This document shows positions 22,720 to 37,600 of a DNA stretch of 64,000 nt, piece after piece; position 1 is the stretch's first letter, and every line of letters begins with the position of its first letter. The position numbers and the translations under genes were made by a program. The DNA comes from Lophius americanus (lineage: Eukaryota > Chordata > Actinopteri > Lophiiformes > Lophiidae): the NCBI GenBank assembly GCA_037951165.1, contig JBBDHG010000015.1, positions 11,196,501 through 11,260,500 of the forward strand. The letters are read 5' to 3'. A model generated the notes under the pieces. The model was not told the DNA's origin. It did not search any database and worked only from the letters and a program-made list of their open reading frames with translations.

Positions 22720-25664
22720 TCTTATGTTATATAAAGTTGTAAATGAAGTTGTTCACAGTCATTTACTCACATAGTTTGAAATGAAACTTGGGGCATTTAC
22801 ATGGACTTAATTACTGTAATTATAAACAAAGTTTTGGGTTGACATGCATTAAAAAAAGAAGTTGCTTCTAGCAGATTTTTTGTAACTTTCTCACGCCTTA
22901 CTCACCTAATAGCTCTAAGGATGGTAGGATCCTGAAGATTTTACATTGTGAAATAAAATGTTGCAGCGCTACATATTCCATCAGCTGGATAAGCAGGAGT
23001 AGCATCAGTATAAGAAATCCACTGTTGGTCAAGTCACAATTGGGAACACGGCCAAACTCTTTCCTGTATTATCATTTATATTTAAAACAAAAAAAATTAA
23101 GAGGAATATAAAGTTATCAAGCCACTTTTATTAAGTTATATTTTTTTTATATATACAGTAAAAACCACTTAACACAGAAACATGAGTATAAATAACCTCA
23201 CAATATTGAGTTGCATTAATTACCAACAGTATCAAGTGAAATAGATGCAGCGCAATAATTATGCACATCCGGAACTTCCAAAAACCATTATAATATTATC
23301 AAACAACTAAGAATTATGGTGCAATTTAAATATCTCACCCTACAGTAATCAGCACTTGGTGTTCCCGGTAACCTAAGGGTGCTCAAACAACTGGGCGCGC
23401 TTTTACATGCAGCAACCTGCAGAGAAGACACACAGGTGAATGACAGGAATATAAATGCAATGCAAATTGCCATCATCTCAATTAACTCTAAATCACAGTC
23501 AGGTTTTCATACTTTAATAAGACATTTAATGTTCATTTAATCTCCAAGAATGTCAGTTATATTAAAGTCTTTGTCTTCATAGGTGGCGCTTTCAAACACA
23601 CAGAATGCAGCAGTCCACATATCTTCAATACAGGGTTTTAACTTTTGTCATTTGTATTATTTGCTCGTCCTTCACATATGCACACTGTTGCTAAAAAATC
23701 CTAGAAATGAAAATGACTGTCATTACAAAGATAAAATTAGTTGCAGTAAAAACAAATAATCAATTCTTTCCACTTGTTGGGATTACGGTTGTCTGTGGAG
23801 ATCTGGTTCTAGCGTTCAGGAGCTGGTTTCTTTGCCAGCGGTCCCATGATCCTCCTGAACAACAGGCGGCATTAATATATCCACATCTGCTGTGATGCAC
23901 CAACAAAGATGGCAAAGATGAAAAACTGAGGGCAAGTCAGCATTAAAGTAGAATATAAACCAATCTTTTTGTCGGATAAACACGGCTTTGTTTATGTGGG
24001 AAAAATCTCTAATAATTTATTTATTTTTTCATTATCACAAGGATGTATCAGTTTAGCTATTAAATGAAATGCTTCTGCTTTAAAATCTAACCCTAATCAT
24101 TTTGACTATAATGGTGCAATAGCTCCACCAAGGGGCTATGATTAAATCGACAAATGTGAAATGTGGTTGGAATGCTGCCAGAATCTTGAGCTTTTCTTCT
24201 TCTGGGTCCTAATTCTTGCACAATCCTAAGTGACTCACAGCAACCCATAGGACCCAAAAAAATCCCTTCATTATCAATTTTCAAATAAGAAATAAATTGC
24301 AAAACTATCAAAATTATTAAACAGTATCTATAACAACCCATAAACATAAGGGGTCAGGTAAAACCTTTACAATCAGATTTGCCTGAATCCAATTCCTGAT
24401 GGGTTTAAGAGTCAAGCTCTCTGAGATTCAGGTACTTTTTCAACTGAGTCCAGTCCAGGGGTTTATGGACAGACAGTAGGAATAAGTCCTTGGAGCGTAG
24501 ACAATAATCTCCTATGTTTCCGGAGATAAAGCAAAAACAGGTCCAGAGTAGTCATTTAAATTAGAATATAGCAGTGGTGAAGTCTATGGGTGGACAAGAA
24601 AGACCATCCAACACAGGCATACAACAAATAATGGTTGGCAAGGGCTTTAAAAGGATTGATGAATTAAGGGTCCCCAGATCTTAAGGAACTTAAGACAGGT
24701 GTTGGAGAGGGTGTATCTTATTTATTCATGATATAGACAGGAAATGATGTCGTTCAGCCAATTATAGAATATTATGAAATGTAAATCTAGACATTATTAT
24801 ATCTTAATCTACTAGAGTATTTAAATATTCCACTGCAAGTATTCAAGTATCCTGGAAGACGTAAGTCTAAGAAGACAAAAAATGCAGCCAGTGAAACTGA
24901 GTTATCCATAGACAGAAACACTAGATAGGACATTTTTATTGACACAATAATAATAATAATAATCTGCTACTTCCTTACATTTAATAATTAAAATCCATAA
25001 CTACTGGCTGCAATTTCATAAAATTAACATATTTGGTCCATCAATAGCTTTTTACCAATTTACGAGAATTTAGACTTCTTTGTGTTTCGACAGAAAATGA
25101 AAGACATTTTGGGCTTCTGAGATTCATTATCCTTTAATGATGGAGTAGTCCTTACTCAGCACCATGTGTGATGTAGGCTTAGAGTCTACAAAAGGGAGTA
25201 TTTCTAACCCCACTTTCAGTTCCAGCATCACTGTTCCTTTATTCACCTGCATATTTGACTCTGTGTCTCTGTTCCAGTTGCTCTCCATCTTTCCCAGTTT
25301 GCCTCCTAGAAAGATCCCACTGAGCATGTGCCTTTGCGTCACTACCGTCAGCAGAGGTAGCAGATGATGAGGAGGGGGGAGGGTAAGACGGAAAGGGGAG
25401 GGTGAAATGGGAGCTGCATCCCTCTCATGCATCAGCGTCAACATCACTGCCTGGCCAGCCTTCGTCACCAGAAAACAATGAGGAAGATCATCGCACAACA
25501 GCTAACAGCTAAAACATTTAGCAGCAGCATTTGTTCCACAGATTAGGCTAAAATGGATCCACCTTCCCCTGGCTGCAGCATTTGAAGCTCCCCCAGCTAG
25601 GAGCAGCTCTCCAAGGCATGACCTGAGAAAAGAGGCAGGAAGTCGGCGTACGCTCTCCACCACC

Positions 25665-28600
25665 ATGGGTAACCAGGAGGCTAAGCAAAAGAGAGCTGCA
25701 GCAGCATCGGGTAATGGAAGCTACCCTTCGCTGGATGAAGGATGGAGAGAGGGAGGAGGGGACATGGCAAGAAAGGGGGGAAAGAAAGTTGGCAGGCATG
25801 GAGGTAAAGGAGCAGGAAGTGGTGGCGGAGGAGGAGGGGTGCATGGCACAGGACCAGGAAGGAAGAAAAACAAATCTGAGCCCAAGTCATCTGTTTTCTC
25901 CATCCGAAAGAGAAAGGGCAATCTTAAAGGAAAAGGAGATGCATGCTTGTCTTTAACAGGCTCAAAGGAGGATGTGTTATCGTCTCAACATGAGGAGCTG
26001 GACAGCACAAAAACACCTGATATGTCTGCAGATGAGCTGGGGCAGTCAGACACAGAAGCACCTCTCCCCGAGAAGAAAAAGAAAACAGAAAATGTGAAAA
26101 AGGATGGAAATGGAAGGGAGCAGGAGCAGGAGACACAGCAGCGGAGAACCTCAACAGCAGCAACATCCCCCACAGAGGTTGGGGGGCCGAAGGGAGGGAG
26201 CTCTGGGTCCGACACTGACATCTACAGCTTCCACTCAGCTGCTGACCACGACGATTTGCTAGCAGACATCCAGCTTGCTATAAAGCTGCAGCACCAACAG
26301 CAGCATGGGGGGGTCAAATCAACTGCAGGAGCACAGAAAGGTGGAGAAAAGGATTTGAGCTGGGGAGGAGAACAGAAGAGGAAGCAAAGTAATGGGATAC
26401 TCAAATTAACTCCTCCTGAAGTGCTTGACTGGACCCCTAAGTTGGAACTGGGGTCTGATGCCCTGTCATTCCTGGAGACAGGATCCCTCTCTGGTTTCGA
26501 AGAGCACATGGACCAGCCGGCTACAGGACACATCCCCTCCGTCACCGAGGGGCAGGAGAGGGGGGAGGAGAGGGGGGAGGAGAGGAAGGAGGTGGAGTAT
26601 CCTGACTCAAATGGGAAGTGGCAGAAGGAGAAAGTGAGAGAAGCCCCTCTTTGTGTTGCCACAGGCACAATAGACCAGCATGCTTGGCCGCGGCAGCCCC
26701 CTCACACAGCCGTCACCATGGCTACTGCTGGGGGTGTCACAGTCAACCCGGTCACCATGACTACCATTGGTAGCAGCCTCCCTGAGCTCACATTAGAAAG
26801 TAATGGGAAAACCCCAGTGTATGAGAATGAAGCTGGAGGTGAAACCCATCAAGATCTTGAGAAGGCCTCAGAGGTGGAGGTGGCTTTCCGTCCTCCTGCT
26901 GACCACAGCCACAAAATAAGTCCTAAACCTGATGAGGGGCTGGACTCAGAGACTATGTTTGATGAAGGTGAGGTTCAGATGGGCTCAGGTACCAGTGCAG
27001 AGTGCCTCGAAGACTGCCTTAGCCCAGAGTCCAACAAATCTGCTGCAGCTAGCACCAATGCCCTACTGTTCATCCAGCAGTACAGGAGGAGCAGCGTGGG
27101 CTTCACCCCCCAGTCTTCCCAGGAGAGCCCCACATCAGCCAAACAACTCCTCAGGTCTACACACTCATCATCAAGCCCTTTGGTGAAACCCTACCCTCCA
27201 ATCTTCCCCTCTTACATCAAGACCACCACCAGACAGCTCAGCTCCCCAGGACAATCTCCAGCCATATCCCCCTCCCAAAGCCCCCAGTCCCTGCGAAGAG
27301 CCCACTATAACCTACAGAGGTACTTCATTTTTCCCATTGTGGAGTAGTGGTTAAAACTGTTCAGGTTGGGTATTGAAGTCTGGGAATTTGTTGTTCTAAA
27401 AAGATGTCAGTCAAGGCAAGAACGGGAGGAGTGTGATGATCACACAGCTGACTTGCAGGGAAAATGGCCAATTGTTCGGTGGATGGCTGAAAGTAGGATA
27501 CAGTGATGTGCGCTTTATTAAAACAGCTGTGGGCCAGGAGTGAAAAATCTCTGTTACCTGCCGCTGATCTTGTGGCACTCTGGCTTGGATAACACTCTCT
27601 TTTAAACATGGAGTTCATTTCGATCTCAGATACGCATGAGGGGATTTCTTGGTCAAGATAGCTAATGTGAGGAAGAGGCTTTGATGAAGACTTTGTGTCT
27701 TATACTGAAGTAGTAAATATGATTTCATCGAGGAGAGTTGACAGATTCTTGGCCTTTGACTTTGTAACTTTACAGAGTGTCATATGCATTCATTTGGGTA
27801 CTTAATGGTAGTCAGTAAGTAAGTGTAGATATGGTTACTAGGGTCACGTCTTGATGACGGAACATATAGTTTTGTTAATTTGTTTATTACAAAAGAAGAT
27901 TTGGGATAGTTGGTCTCAGAGTCTTTGGCGCTCAGACTCTTCAGGAAGATTGTGATGAAATGGTATATCCCCTCTGGATACCGGTGGTGGTGGTTGATGA
28001 CTCGGCTGGCACTATGTATAATTACATATATTAAGTTGTTTTTCATGTAACATTTGTAAATTAAGGAAATCCCTTGGTTGCCTGCTTTAAAAGTGAAGCT
28101 AAAGCTGAATCTTAACGTTGACAGGGCGATGGCTGAGTGTAACCGTGTCCGTAGGAAGCGCTCTCTGAGCCTTGCTGGGACCCTGAGTCGCTCGGCTGAC
28201 TGGACAGAGGAGGACAGAGCAGGATCTGGAGGTTCAGTAGAATATCTGATGGGCTACAGAGGAGGAGGCAGCCAACCCCTCTGTGCTACCAGAAGATCAT
28301 CCTGTGGACAAGTTTCTCTCTGTGGCTTTCAAGACGTCTTCACGGGTCAGTACAGAACCTTATCAGTTTTAATTAGTATGATTATTAGTATCTTCCTGGT
28401 TCCTGATGTACCTCTCAAGGTCAGCTGCTGAAGGACAGATTATGTTATATGTTAACTTGAAGCCCATGGCCGACCCAAAATAAACTAAATAATAATAAAC
28501 TTGTGCTTACAGTAAAACTGCTCTCTGAACCTTCGGGTCAGGGAAAGCATTTCACTGAATTCTTTTAAATGGACCATCAAGGTAGGGAGACACAGCATAG

Positions 28601-31600
28601 ACCTGGTTAGTTCAACACATATTTTGCCATACACTCTAAAGGCAGTGCATGTTACTGTGCGTTCATGTCGAATTAATTAACTAATACTAATATTTGGTTT
28701 TATGAATGGTAGCAGCCTTGGTTTTTATATCAGATCTGCCACGTTGACAAATATAGTATAGTGAGTATTCAGATGGAGATGGGACAAAAATTTAGTTTTA
28801 CTTCAGTCCCCAGACAACGGGTCATAATCAAGTAGGAATTCAAAGTCTATTACTGTAATTCTGTAACTGTCCAGAGTTTGGGGTGGCCCAGTTTAGCCAC
28901 TGGCGTATGCAGGGGTGGTTTTTATCTTATAAAAATACTTATATAATATCTTTTACGTAAAAGATGCATGGTCATTCTATTGCTGCACCATCCTGATGAG
29001 CCTTATTATTTAGAACAACATTGAGATCAAAATGTAAGGGTCCATTTCCCCGCTCGACCAGAGAATAGAGGGGGATCACAGGATTCATCCGCTGTGATAC
29101 CCGTCTCCATTTCATTCTCTGAGTATTACAGACAGTGCATGTAAGGCCACTTTGGTAAAATAATAGTACCTTGAGACCAGTGTGTTTGCTATATTACTAA
29201 TGCTTATTTATGTGTGCATCATTCAGCAGTTTATGATGTGTTTCCAGTGGAGGAAGTTAGTTGTGCAGCTTTAAGGAACAGACACATCTCAAAGCCCTAT
29301 TTGCGCATGGTTTTTACTTTGTTAACATCCCTTGCCATAAATCTGAAATAAGTTCTTAATCTTCTGCTCCTCCAGACATTTACTTTTTCTTTTTGACCAT
29401 CTGCTGTCTCTTGTATATCAATGATTCTTTTAATGTCAGTGTTACTCTTCTGGGCTGCATCCAGAAAATATCTGCATAGGCACTGCTGTACAGGAACAGC
29501 AGTAATTCGTCAAGCAGTGATATTGCGGAGCGCTTGATTTGATTTGTAGTTTTTAAATTCTCTGTGTGGCGAAGAACATTTTAAATGCCAATATTGCTCG
29601 ATATTGTCCATATAATTGTGGGAAGCCAAAATGTTGTTCAAAACTTTGATTAATTGATTAACCCTATGTCATACCAAGCTATGGTATGAGATAAGGGTCA
29701 AACTAATCTTAGATGATGTGTCAATACGGTATTTTATAGGCTATATGCAAAATAAAATAATTTTAGATCATGAGCACTTGTAACACAGTGGCTTTGTATT
29801 ACGTTTCAACTCTCACTTGGCAGATTTCCCATCATACTTTGGGATAATGGCAGGCCAATCAGTTAAATCAGGTCATGTGCAGTCATTTGTCACATTTCAC
29901 GATCATTCTTCCTTATTTTTGTTCAGGAATAAATTCATCTATTAACCCAAAGCCGGCAGTCATCATATGGGATCCCCCAGCAATCTAGACCTACGTTGTA
30001 GCAGAGTGGTTAGGTGCTATATTTAGCTAAACCTAACTATAAGCTTGATTAAAAAGTAAGCGGTTCTCATTGACAGGAAACTGATAACTGAAGGCTCTGG
30101 CTCCAATTCTACTATTGAAGACACTGAAGTTGCACCACATGCAACCCCTCAGCTTTATGTTTGACATAGTTAATTAGGTACTTGTGGTTCTGGAATTCTC
30201 ACCTATAGTCACAAAACTCTTGTTTTTATCGTTACCTGCTCAGGTCGGACTCTCCTAGAGAAGCTGTTCGTGCAGCAGCAGCAGAAGGAGGAACCGGAGG
30301 AGGCTGAGAGGCTCTGCTCCAGGATCTTGGCCATGGGTCTCCTGCTACCTTTCACTGACTGCTTCAGAGAGCAGCTAGGAGGCAGCACTGGCCACATCAC
30401 CTCCCCGGCATCAGTCAAGTTCGAAGTATGTGTTAAAAAGTTCAAACTTTGCATTCCTAGCTGTGACTTATTTCAATATTGAAGAACGCTTAGTTATCAG
30501 TTCACAAAATATAGTCAGCTGTATGTAGAGTTGCCTTGGGTGTCAGTGGTTGTGCCAGAGCAACCATGCATTAGACCCAAAATCAACTAGATAATGCTTA
30601 GAATGTTGTACATTTACCTATATAACCATGCAAATGTATTGATTTGAAAACATTCATGACAATATAAATTTAGATTGATTTTGTTTCCCAGCATGATCAG
30701 CTGTATACATGGGCAGCGGTCAATCAGCCGACTCATTACTTAGATCATCTTGACGGGAAACAACTAGGCCAACTGAAGAGTCCCTGGCCTACAGCAATGT
30801 CAGATGGAGACAGCAATACTGAACTCAAATCCACAGAAACCGGTAAGAGCAACCCAAATAAATTAAATATGCATTTTTCCTAATATGCATTTGATAGATA
30901 TGTTACATTTTTTTCAAAATAAAAAAATTATCAATGTCACACATAAGATTTAGAAGATATTTGATGGGAGCTGTCCTTCAATCTATGTCTCAGAGATTTA
31001 CATCTAGTGGGTTTAATTCTGGATGTTATGGACATTATCATGTATGCACATTTCTCAACTAATACTGTATAAGGGTAAATAGATGACATGGAGTTTAAAA
31101 GGAAAAACAGGACATGCTTGACAGAAAAAAGGGAGAAGAATGTCTGTACCAACTGGCTGGTTGATGCCAAATGTCCATTCAGTTTTATTCAAGGCCCTGA
31201 ATTTTGTGTTGGTTTCTTTACTTGTTTTCCTTTTTCTGTCTTTGTCTGAATGGACTTACTACATCTTTGTGCTTTGGACTATTAGAAGAAAATCAAGGTG
31301 AGTAATAATTTATGTAAATGTTAGCCTGCATCTTTGTGTTGACTGGAGAATCTATATTCCATTTAAGCATGAAATAGATGTGTCAATTTTAAATGGCGCA
31401 TCAGTCAACACCCACACATTTCCATCTGTCTCTTGCTTTGACACTGATACGTCCACAAGATGCAGTGAGAGGTGAAGAAGAGTCCGAAAAGTTTTTACAA
31501 TAACAGAAATGGTGACCTTAGAGGAGGTTGTGATGATGTACCTAATAATTACAAAGAAACAAAAGTGGAGGCCTTGATGTATTAGGCTATGGTCTGTGAA

Positions 31601-34600
31601 TCCAGTCAATAAATGCTACTTAATGAAATGAAGGGAACGTTTAAATCACAGGTTGGATGTCAATATTCAAGTTGAAAATGTTTAGTGATATAGATAGATA
31701 GACACAGACAGACAGATAGATACACTTACATTTACACCTATATAAATATATATACACACACTTACATTTACACATATATGCTTACATATATATATATATA
31801 TATATATATACGTACATACACTTACATATACACCTACATTTACACTCAATCCAAAATTAAGAACTAAAAAATACACATGTCACTTAAAATACAGGAATAA
31901 AGTCCATGCAAATATAAAGAAAAGGGAAAGATTCCGATCTCCATGGCACATATAAATATGGATTAAAATAGTCCAGGTGCAGATGTGCAATATTGGGTGT
32001 CAGGTGTGTGGGTCTGTTTGGCGTATTGGACAGTCCTCAGCGCTAACAGCTGACCCTGATTGTAGGTCAGCTGAGCCATGGCAGAAAGGCTGAACCGGTA
32101 GAGCGGTGACAATTACGAAAAATGGTAGTAAGAAGAGGGCTACCAGTCTCACAACGTGTACAACGACAATGCTGCGGATAGTGCAGAAAAAATAAATAAA
32201 AAATACGAAACAATAGAAGAATAACAACAACAGAAAAGAAACACGATTGGACCCGCGGCAACAGGCGTACACTTACGTAACGTACACTCACGCTGCGTCT
32301 TCTTGCGCAGTGGTTAGAGTGTTACCGGGTTTGTACTCTAAGTGCCTATCAGCACTCCTGACAACATCTGGGCATGCTCCTGATGAGGCTGAGCATGGAG
32401 ACCTGGGGAGTATCCTCTCAGAACCGGTTCAGGGTACTGTTGGCTAACAGGTGGAGATCTTTGTGACCCATCAAGGATTTGCCTCCCCCAGACCATCACA
32501 CCAATCAAGCTGCATCATACTGTGAGCACAGGTGCCGCTAGAAGACGTTGGGACTGGTCAGAAACATGCTCACCAGTAGCCTGCCGGAGATCCTTTTTGT
32601 AGGGATCTGACAGAACTTTTCCTGTTCTTCCTCACAATGAAGTGCATATATAGGCCCTGCTCCTGGGTTGTTGTCCTTCTACGGTCTTCTCCAGCTCTCC
32701 TAGAGTAAAGGCCCATCGCCTGATATTTCATCCATGCTCTCGAGACTGTCCTTGGAGACACAGCAAACCTTCTTGCGACCTCATGTATGGATGTTCCATC
32801 CTTGAGGAGCTGGACTAACTGTGGAACCTGATTTGGCTGCAGGTACTGCCTCATGCTAACAGTCGTGACAAGCGCACTAGCAGAACACAAAACTAGAGAA
32901 GAGTTCAGGAATGATGAGGAGAGAGTATTGGTCAGTGGCCACCACCTGCACAACCAGAACGTTTTTGAGATTAGGTTGACCTTTTTCCTCTCCTGTTCAC
33001 CTGTTGTTACTTTCATTTTTACCAAAATAGTTTAAACTGATTCGCAGTCGCTTTTCCCCCATGTAGCTGTGGGTTAGGGTTAGGGTTAGTGTGTGAGTTC
33101 ACTACATTATATGGAGGCTGACAGTCAACTCCCATAAGCTTCCTCCATTTCGGCCTCATTGTCCTACTGGCGTCAGTATGTGTGATGTTTTAGAAGAGAG
33201 AAGTCAATGCTGATGTGTAATTACATTGATTGGCATTTATATTACACAAACAATGTGTGTCATTCTCATCATTCCATTGTCCTGAGATAATGTTATAAGG
33301 ACTGTGTAGTGGTTATAATGTTATGGCTGATAGGTGTATAATCACTTGAAGCTAAGATTCATTGTGTTTTTATTTTTGAAGAATGAAAATTTTATATTAT
33401 CGGAGGGAGTGAGTCTTCTACAGCGTGTTGGAATACCATGTTTAACCCATAAGACAACTTCTAAAAAGGGTTTGGGGAAGATGAAGAGACTCCTCAACCC
33501 TCTGGCTGTAGCAGGATGGTACAGTCAAATAATCCAGCTCTATCTATTTCAAATCTTGTGATGAAGCTGCTCAGTCTTTAGCCAGGATTCCAATAGGAAG
33601 CAAATGCATCAGGACACATTAACAGGCCTGGTTGATGGTTTGACTGATAGTTGAACCCCCCCTCAAAACCTTAGAGTGTTTAATATTTGACTTTGATCGG
33701 GTGACACCACAAAACAAAACTACAGAAAAGCTACAGAAAATTGATTCCAGAAAATATTCAAAACCCTCATACTACAATTCATTCACAGTTACCTACTGGA
33801 GACTTGTGAAAACCTTGTTCTGACCTGATGCTGAATCTGTTTGTTCAGAACACCATGAAGCCACCTTGGGTTTGAGGCAACAAGAGAAGGAGAACCAAGA
33901 GGTCAGTCATTTTAATGCCTATAATTTACTCGAATTTAAAGTCCATTTTCCATTTCCACTATTTTTTTTACTTATCTAGGAGGAGCTCTCTTTGGCAGCG
34001 GGCCAAGCAAAGTATTCTATTCCCTTTCTCCATTAACACTCTCCAGCTCATCCCAGAGTGTCCCAATGGGTTCCCGAGCCAGATATACAATCCCTCTAGC
34101 TAACCCCAGAGGAAAGCGTCCTGGAGGGATCCTGTTCCGATTCATAAAATACCTCATCTGGCCCTTTTTGACATGAAGTAGCATTGATTCTATACCGAAA
34201 TCCCTCCGGGTGTCTGAGCTCCGCACCTCATCTCTGAGACTAAGCCCAGCCACCCTATAGACAAAGGAAGTTCATTTTAGCCATTTGTATCCTCGACTTC
34301 ATTCATTCGTACTCTATCCAGAGCTCATGATCATAAGTACCACCAAGGAGCAGATGGAGGATGTCCTTGAAAAAGCCAATTGTCCAAAAACAGAAGAGAG
34401 CACTTGACTGAGGGCTTCCCTATTCAATATCGGAAAAACTAAGCTCAACTCATGTTTTGCAATTCGTGAAGAAATTCCATCCCAACCAAGGAGGTTATTA
34501 TTATTTATACACTAGCATATTCTTCGAGCCATCCAGGAACAGATCCACAATCTTTTTTCCTTTTCTTTCATAAATGAAGACCGTTGTCCCAAAACGGAGT

Positions 34601-37600
34601 TTTCCAAAAGCATGATTAACCATCTTTCTCATTGACATCACATGGCTTAAGGTGAACAAATGGCAGGTGTTAAACCTGTAGGGTTGCCATTTCCGACTAA
34701 GACACTGCAAGAATTTATGGCTCTTTGATTGCAAAATCTGACAAAAAGACCGCAATGAAAGTAGTGTAGTCTGAACCCAACATGAGAAATCTATCCCAGA
34801 GGCTTTTGAGAGTTTTAGCCATTATCCTCTAGCACTCCCCAATAGATGGCTCAGCACTGGTGGCCATGTCATTGGAGGGATATGGGTGAAACATCTTGGC
34901 ACAAGTGTGCGACAGCACAGGATGTATTGCCATTGTCGTACTTTGTCATTTGTACACGCCTTCATGTTTTCTTTCATCTGAGGATTAAAAATACTGCCAT
35001 GCTTGTGATTTAAACTATGTGCGAGGCATCTTCTTCTGTTCCTCCTATAATCCATGACTGTCGATCAAATTATTTATAAAGTCATGCTCATGTGAATGAA
35101 TCTGAGCAGTGATTTAGGGAATTATTACTTAAATAAATAAAGGTGTAAAACTGTATTTCACACTATTATGATTTAACTGTTGAACCAAAGGAAGCAATAC
35201 GGATCAACTACAGTACCGCAACGTTATGCTGTATGCTTGCACATTATTCAAACAGTTATTAAGATCATCGTAGTAAATACTTATCACACAACCCTTCAGG
35301 GGCATGAGTTTGTGGAACATGAATGTGCAGAAAAGGAGAGGAGAAGAGAGGTCAGTGTATCATGTTGAGTCCCCTGTCAGACAGACAGAGAAACAAAAGT
35401 TGGTACAATATTAACCTCCTTAGTGGAGGTAGTAAAAGTAGTTTTATGACAGCCAACACCTTAGTGGGATTTTTTAAAACTAAATGTTTATATTTTCTTT
35501 CATCTGCAGGAGGAATATGTGCTTCCTTTAACAAAACTGAAAGAAAAACATGTGAACGTCATCCAACAGTTGGAACAAACTATAGAAGATCTCAGGATTA
35601 AGATTGCTGAACTAGAGAGACAGCCCCCTCTGCTGGACAGAGACAGTGAGAAGGCCTCCACCACAGACAGGGAGTGTGGGGTGGAGGAGAGCCTGTTGAA
35701 GGATGTTTGTGATGCTCACCTGCAGACTGAAGAAGCTAATGGTCTAGACTGTAAAGAGGCCAAGTCTGTGCAGACTTCACCCATGGAGGACAGCTTTATG
35801 TTCAAAGTGCCTTGCAGTGAGCCGGGTGGGGCCAAAGGATTCCTGCAACCTCCACCAAGGCAGGACGGCCTACAGTGCTCATGCCAACTGCAACCTGCTC
35901 CACCTCCTCCTATTTCAGGAGGAGCAGAACCTTCTCATCTTTTACCGGGACAGACTGAGGCTCCACCTCCTCCACCATCAGTACAAGGAAGCACCATACC
36001 TCCTCCTCCTCCACCTCCACCTCCTCCACCACCACCATTACCTTCAGGTTCAGCTGTTCCTCCTCCTCCTCCTCCACCACCACCATTACCTTCAGGTTCA
36101 GCTGTACCTCCTCCTCCACCTCCACCTCCTCCTCCACCGCTCCCTGTCTGCTTTGCCCCCCCTCCCCCTCCTCCTCCTCCGCTTCCCAGTGGTCTTGCTC
36201 CACCCCCACCTCCTCCTCTCCCTGGCGGTATTACCCCACCTCCTCCTCCTCCACCACCACTTCCTCCTCCAGGTTGTGGGGCTCCTTTACCTCCTCCTCC
36301 ACATGGAGTCATCTGTGTTCCCCCAGCTCTTCCAGGGTCCCTGGGCTCTCTGCCTCCTCCTCTACCATTGGGGCTGTATGCTTTGGGTTTGACGCAGGAG
36401 AAACCATCTAGGAAGGCTGTGGTGGAGCCCCCCAGACCCATGAAGCCCCTCTACTGGAATAGGATCCAGCTGCACGCCAAAAAGTAAAGATGGTGCAGCC
36501 CAAATAATTTCAAGATCATGCCATAGTTTGTTTAAATTTAGCTGCATTTTGAACTGAAACATGTAAAAACATCAGATTCTTCAAAAAGTCAAAATCATAG
36601 AAGGTTTGCTAATACATTTCCACTGAATAAGGTAAAAGAGTCTGATTAAACTTTTAATAACATGAGAAGTAGGTGAGCTGTTCACAAGTGGACAGGTTCA
36701 CACCTGGCTTTACAATATATGAACACATGCGTCATGAATCACCACTAGTGATCCAATCTCACTTCACTGCTTAATAGGTACACAAACATTAACCTAGTGG
36801 GAATAATGAGAAATATCTTCGTACCATTTGTCAAATTTACAAGCTGATTGAGATTTTCAAGAATTTGTCCTAAACAGCATTTCATTGAATTTTTCTTGTA
36901 CTTCTAAATACTATTTTATGCTCCAAGTCAATGACGATAAGTATATGGACAGAGTTTTCCATTCACACTCTGCGTTTAGTTTGAACATATTTCTGCAAAC
37001 TTTCTTATAGCTTTCTGATACAGAAAAATCAGAGGAAATTAGAGCAAACGAATCTCCACCACAAATAATACCCAAGCTAGATCTCATGTCGTGAGGTCAT
37101 GATAAAGGGGGAGGCTGTTGAGAAATATGAGTTATTGAGTCATACAAACTCCAAATCTGCCCTATCACTCAATGGTGGATAATGTTATAATGCCATGATG
37201 TTACATTACCACAATTTAATCATCTCTAGGATATGCCAAAATGTACCTCTGGGTACAATTGAATGCTAATCTGCTCATTTGTTTGTCTGTTATCTTGTTA
37301 GCAAATAGTCAGACAATCAGACAAGGTTAAAAACATAACAAAGACTAGACACCAGTCAAGGAGCGCAAACCTCCACCAAGACACAGTACAGCCCAAGGTA
37401 AACACTTTTGTGATAAAAATCAATTACATCGCTTTATTTGGGAAAATTTCATGCAGATGCATCAAATAATTTATGAGTTATAACCTCTAAATCTACCAAA
37501 AAGTCTTGAACCTTTTGTCCTTCTTTATTTTGCCACCTTCACATCTGTGTTTCTGAGACCCCAGCTTGGTAAATTGGGCCTGCTGTCCGTCAACGGTACA

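Larger units (their letters stand above)
20764..25664. other. Intergenic DNA between chrm3 and fmn2
   Basis: No exon or RNA gene recognised. It contains two adjacent hairpins at 22651-22719 and an (AAT)n tract at 24946-24963. The last few hundred bases before the fmn2 ATG are less AT-rich and presumably hold the fmn2 promoter and 5' UTR, but no TATA box or CpG cluster stands out. Confidence 0.45.

Noticed and set aside
26222..26668. 148-codon minus-strand frame opposite fmn2 exon 1
   Set aside because: Antisense of the conserved formin-2 N-terminal coding region, with no independent features.
33071..33089. Telomere-like GGGTTA repeats as a chromosome fusion scar
   Set aside because: Only three units inside a transposon remnant; chance or repeat-internal sequence is enough.
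35935..36441. 168-codon glycine-rich minus-strand frame and 191-codon leucine-rich plus-strand frame (35817-36392)
   Set aside because: Both are shadows of the FH1 polyproline codons in other frames. The fmn2 frame is supported by homology and splicing.
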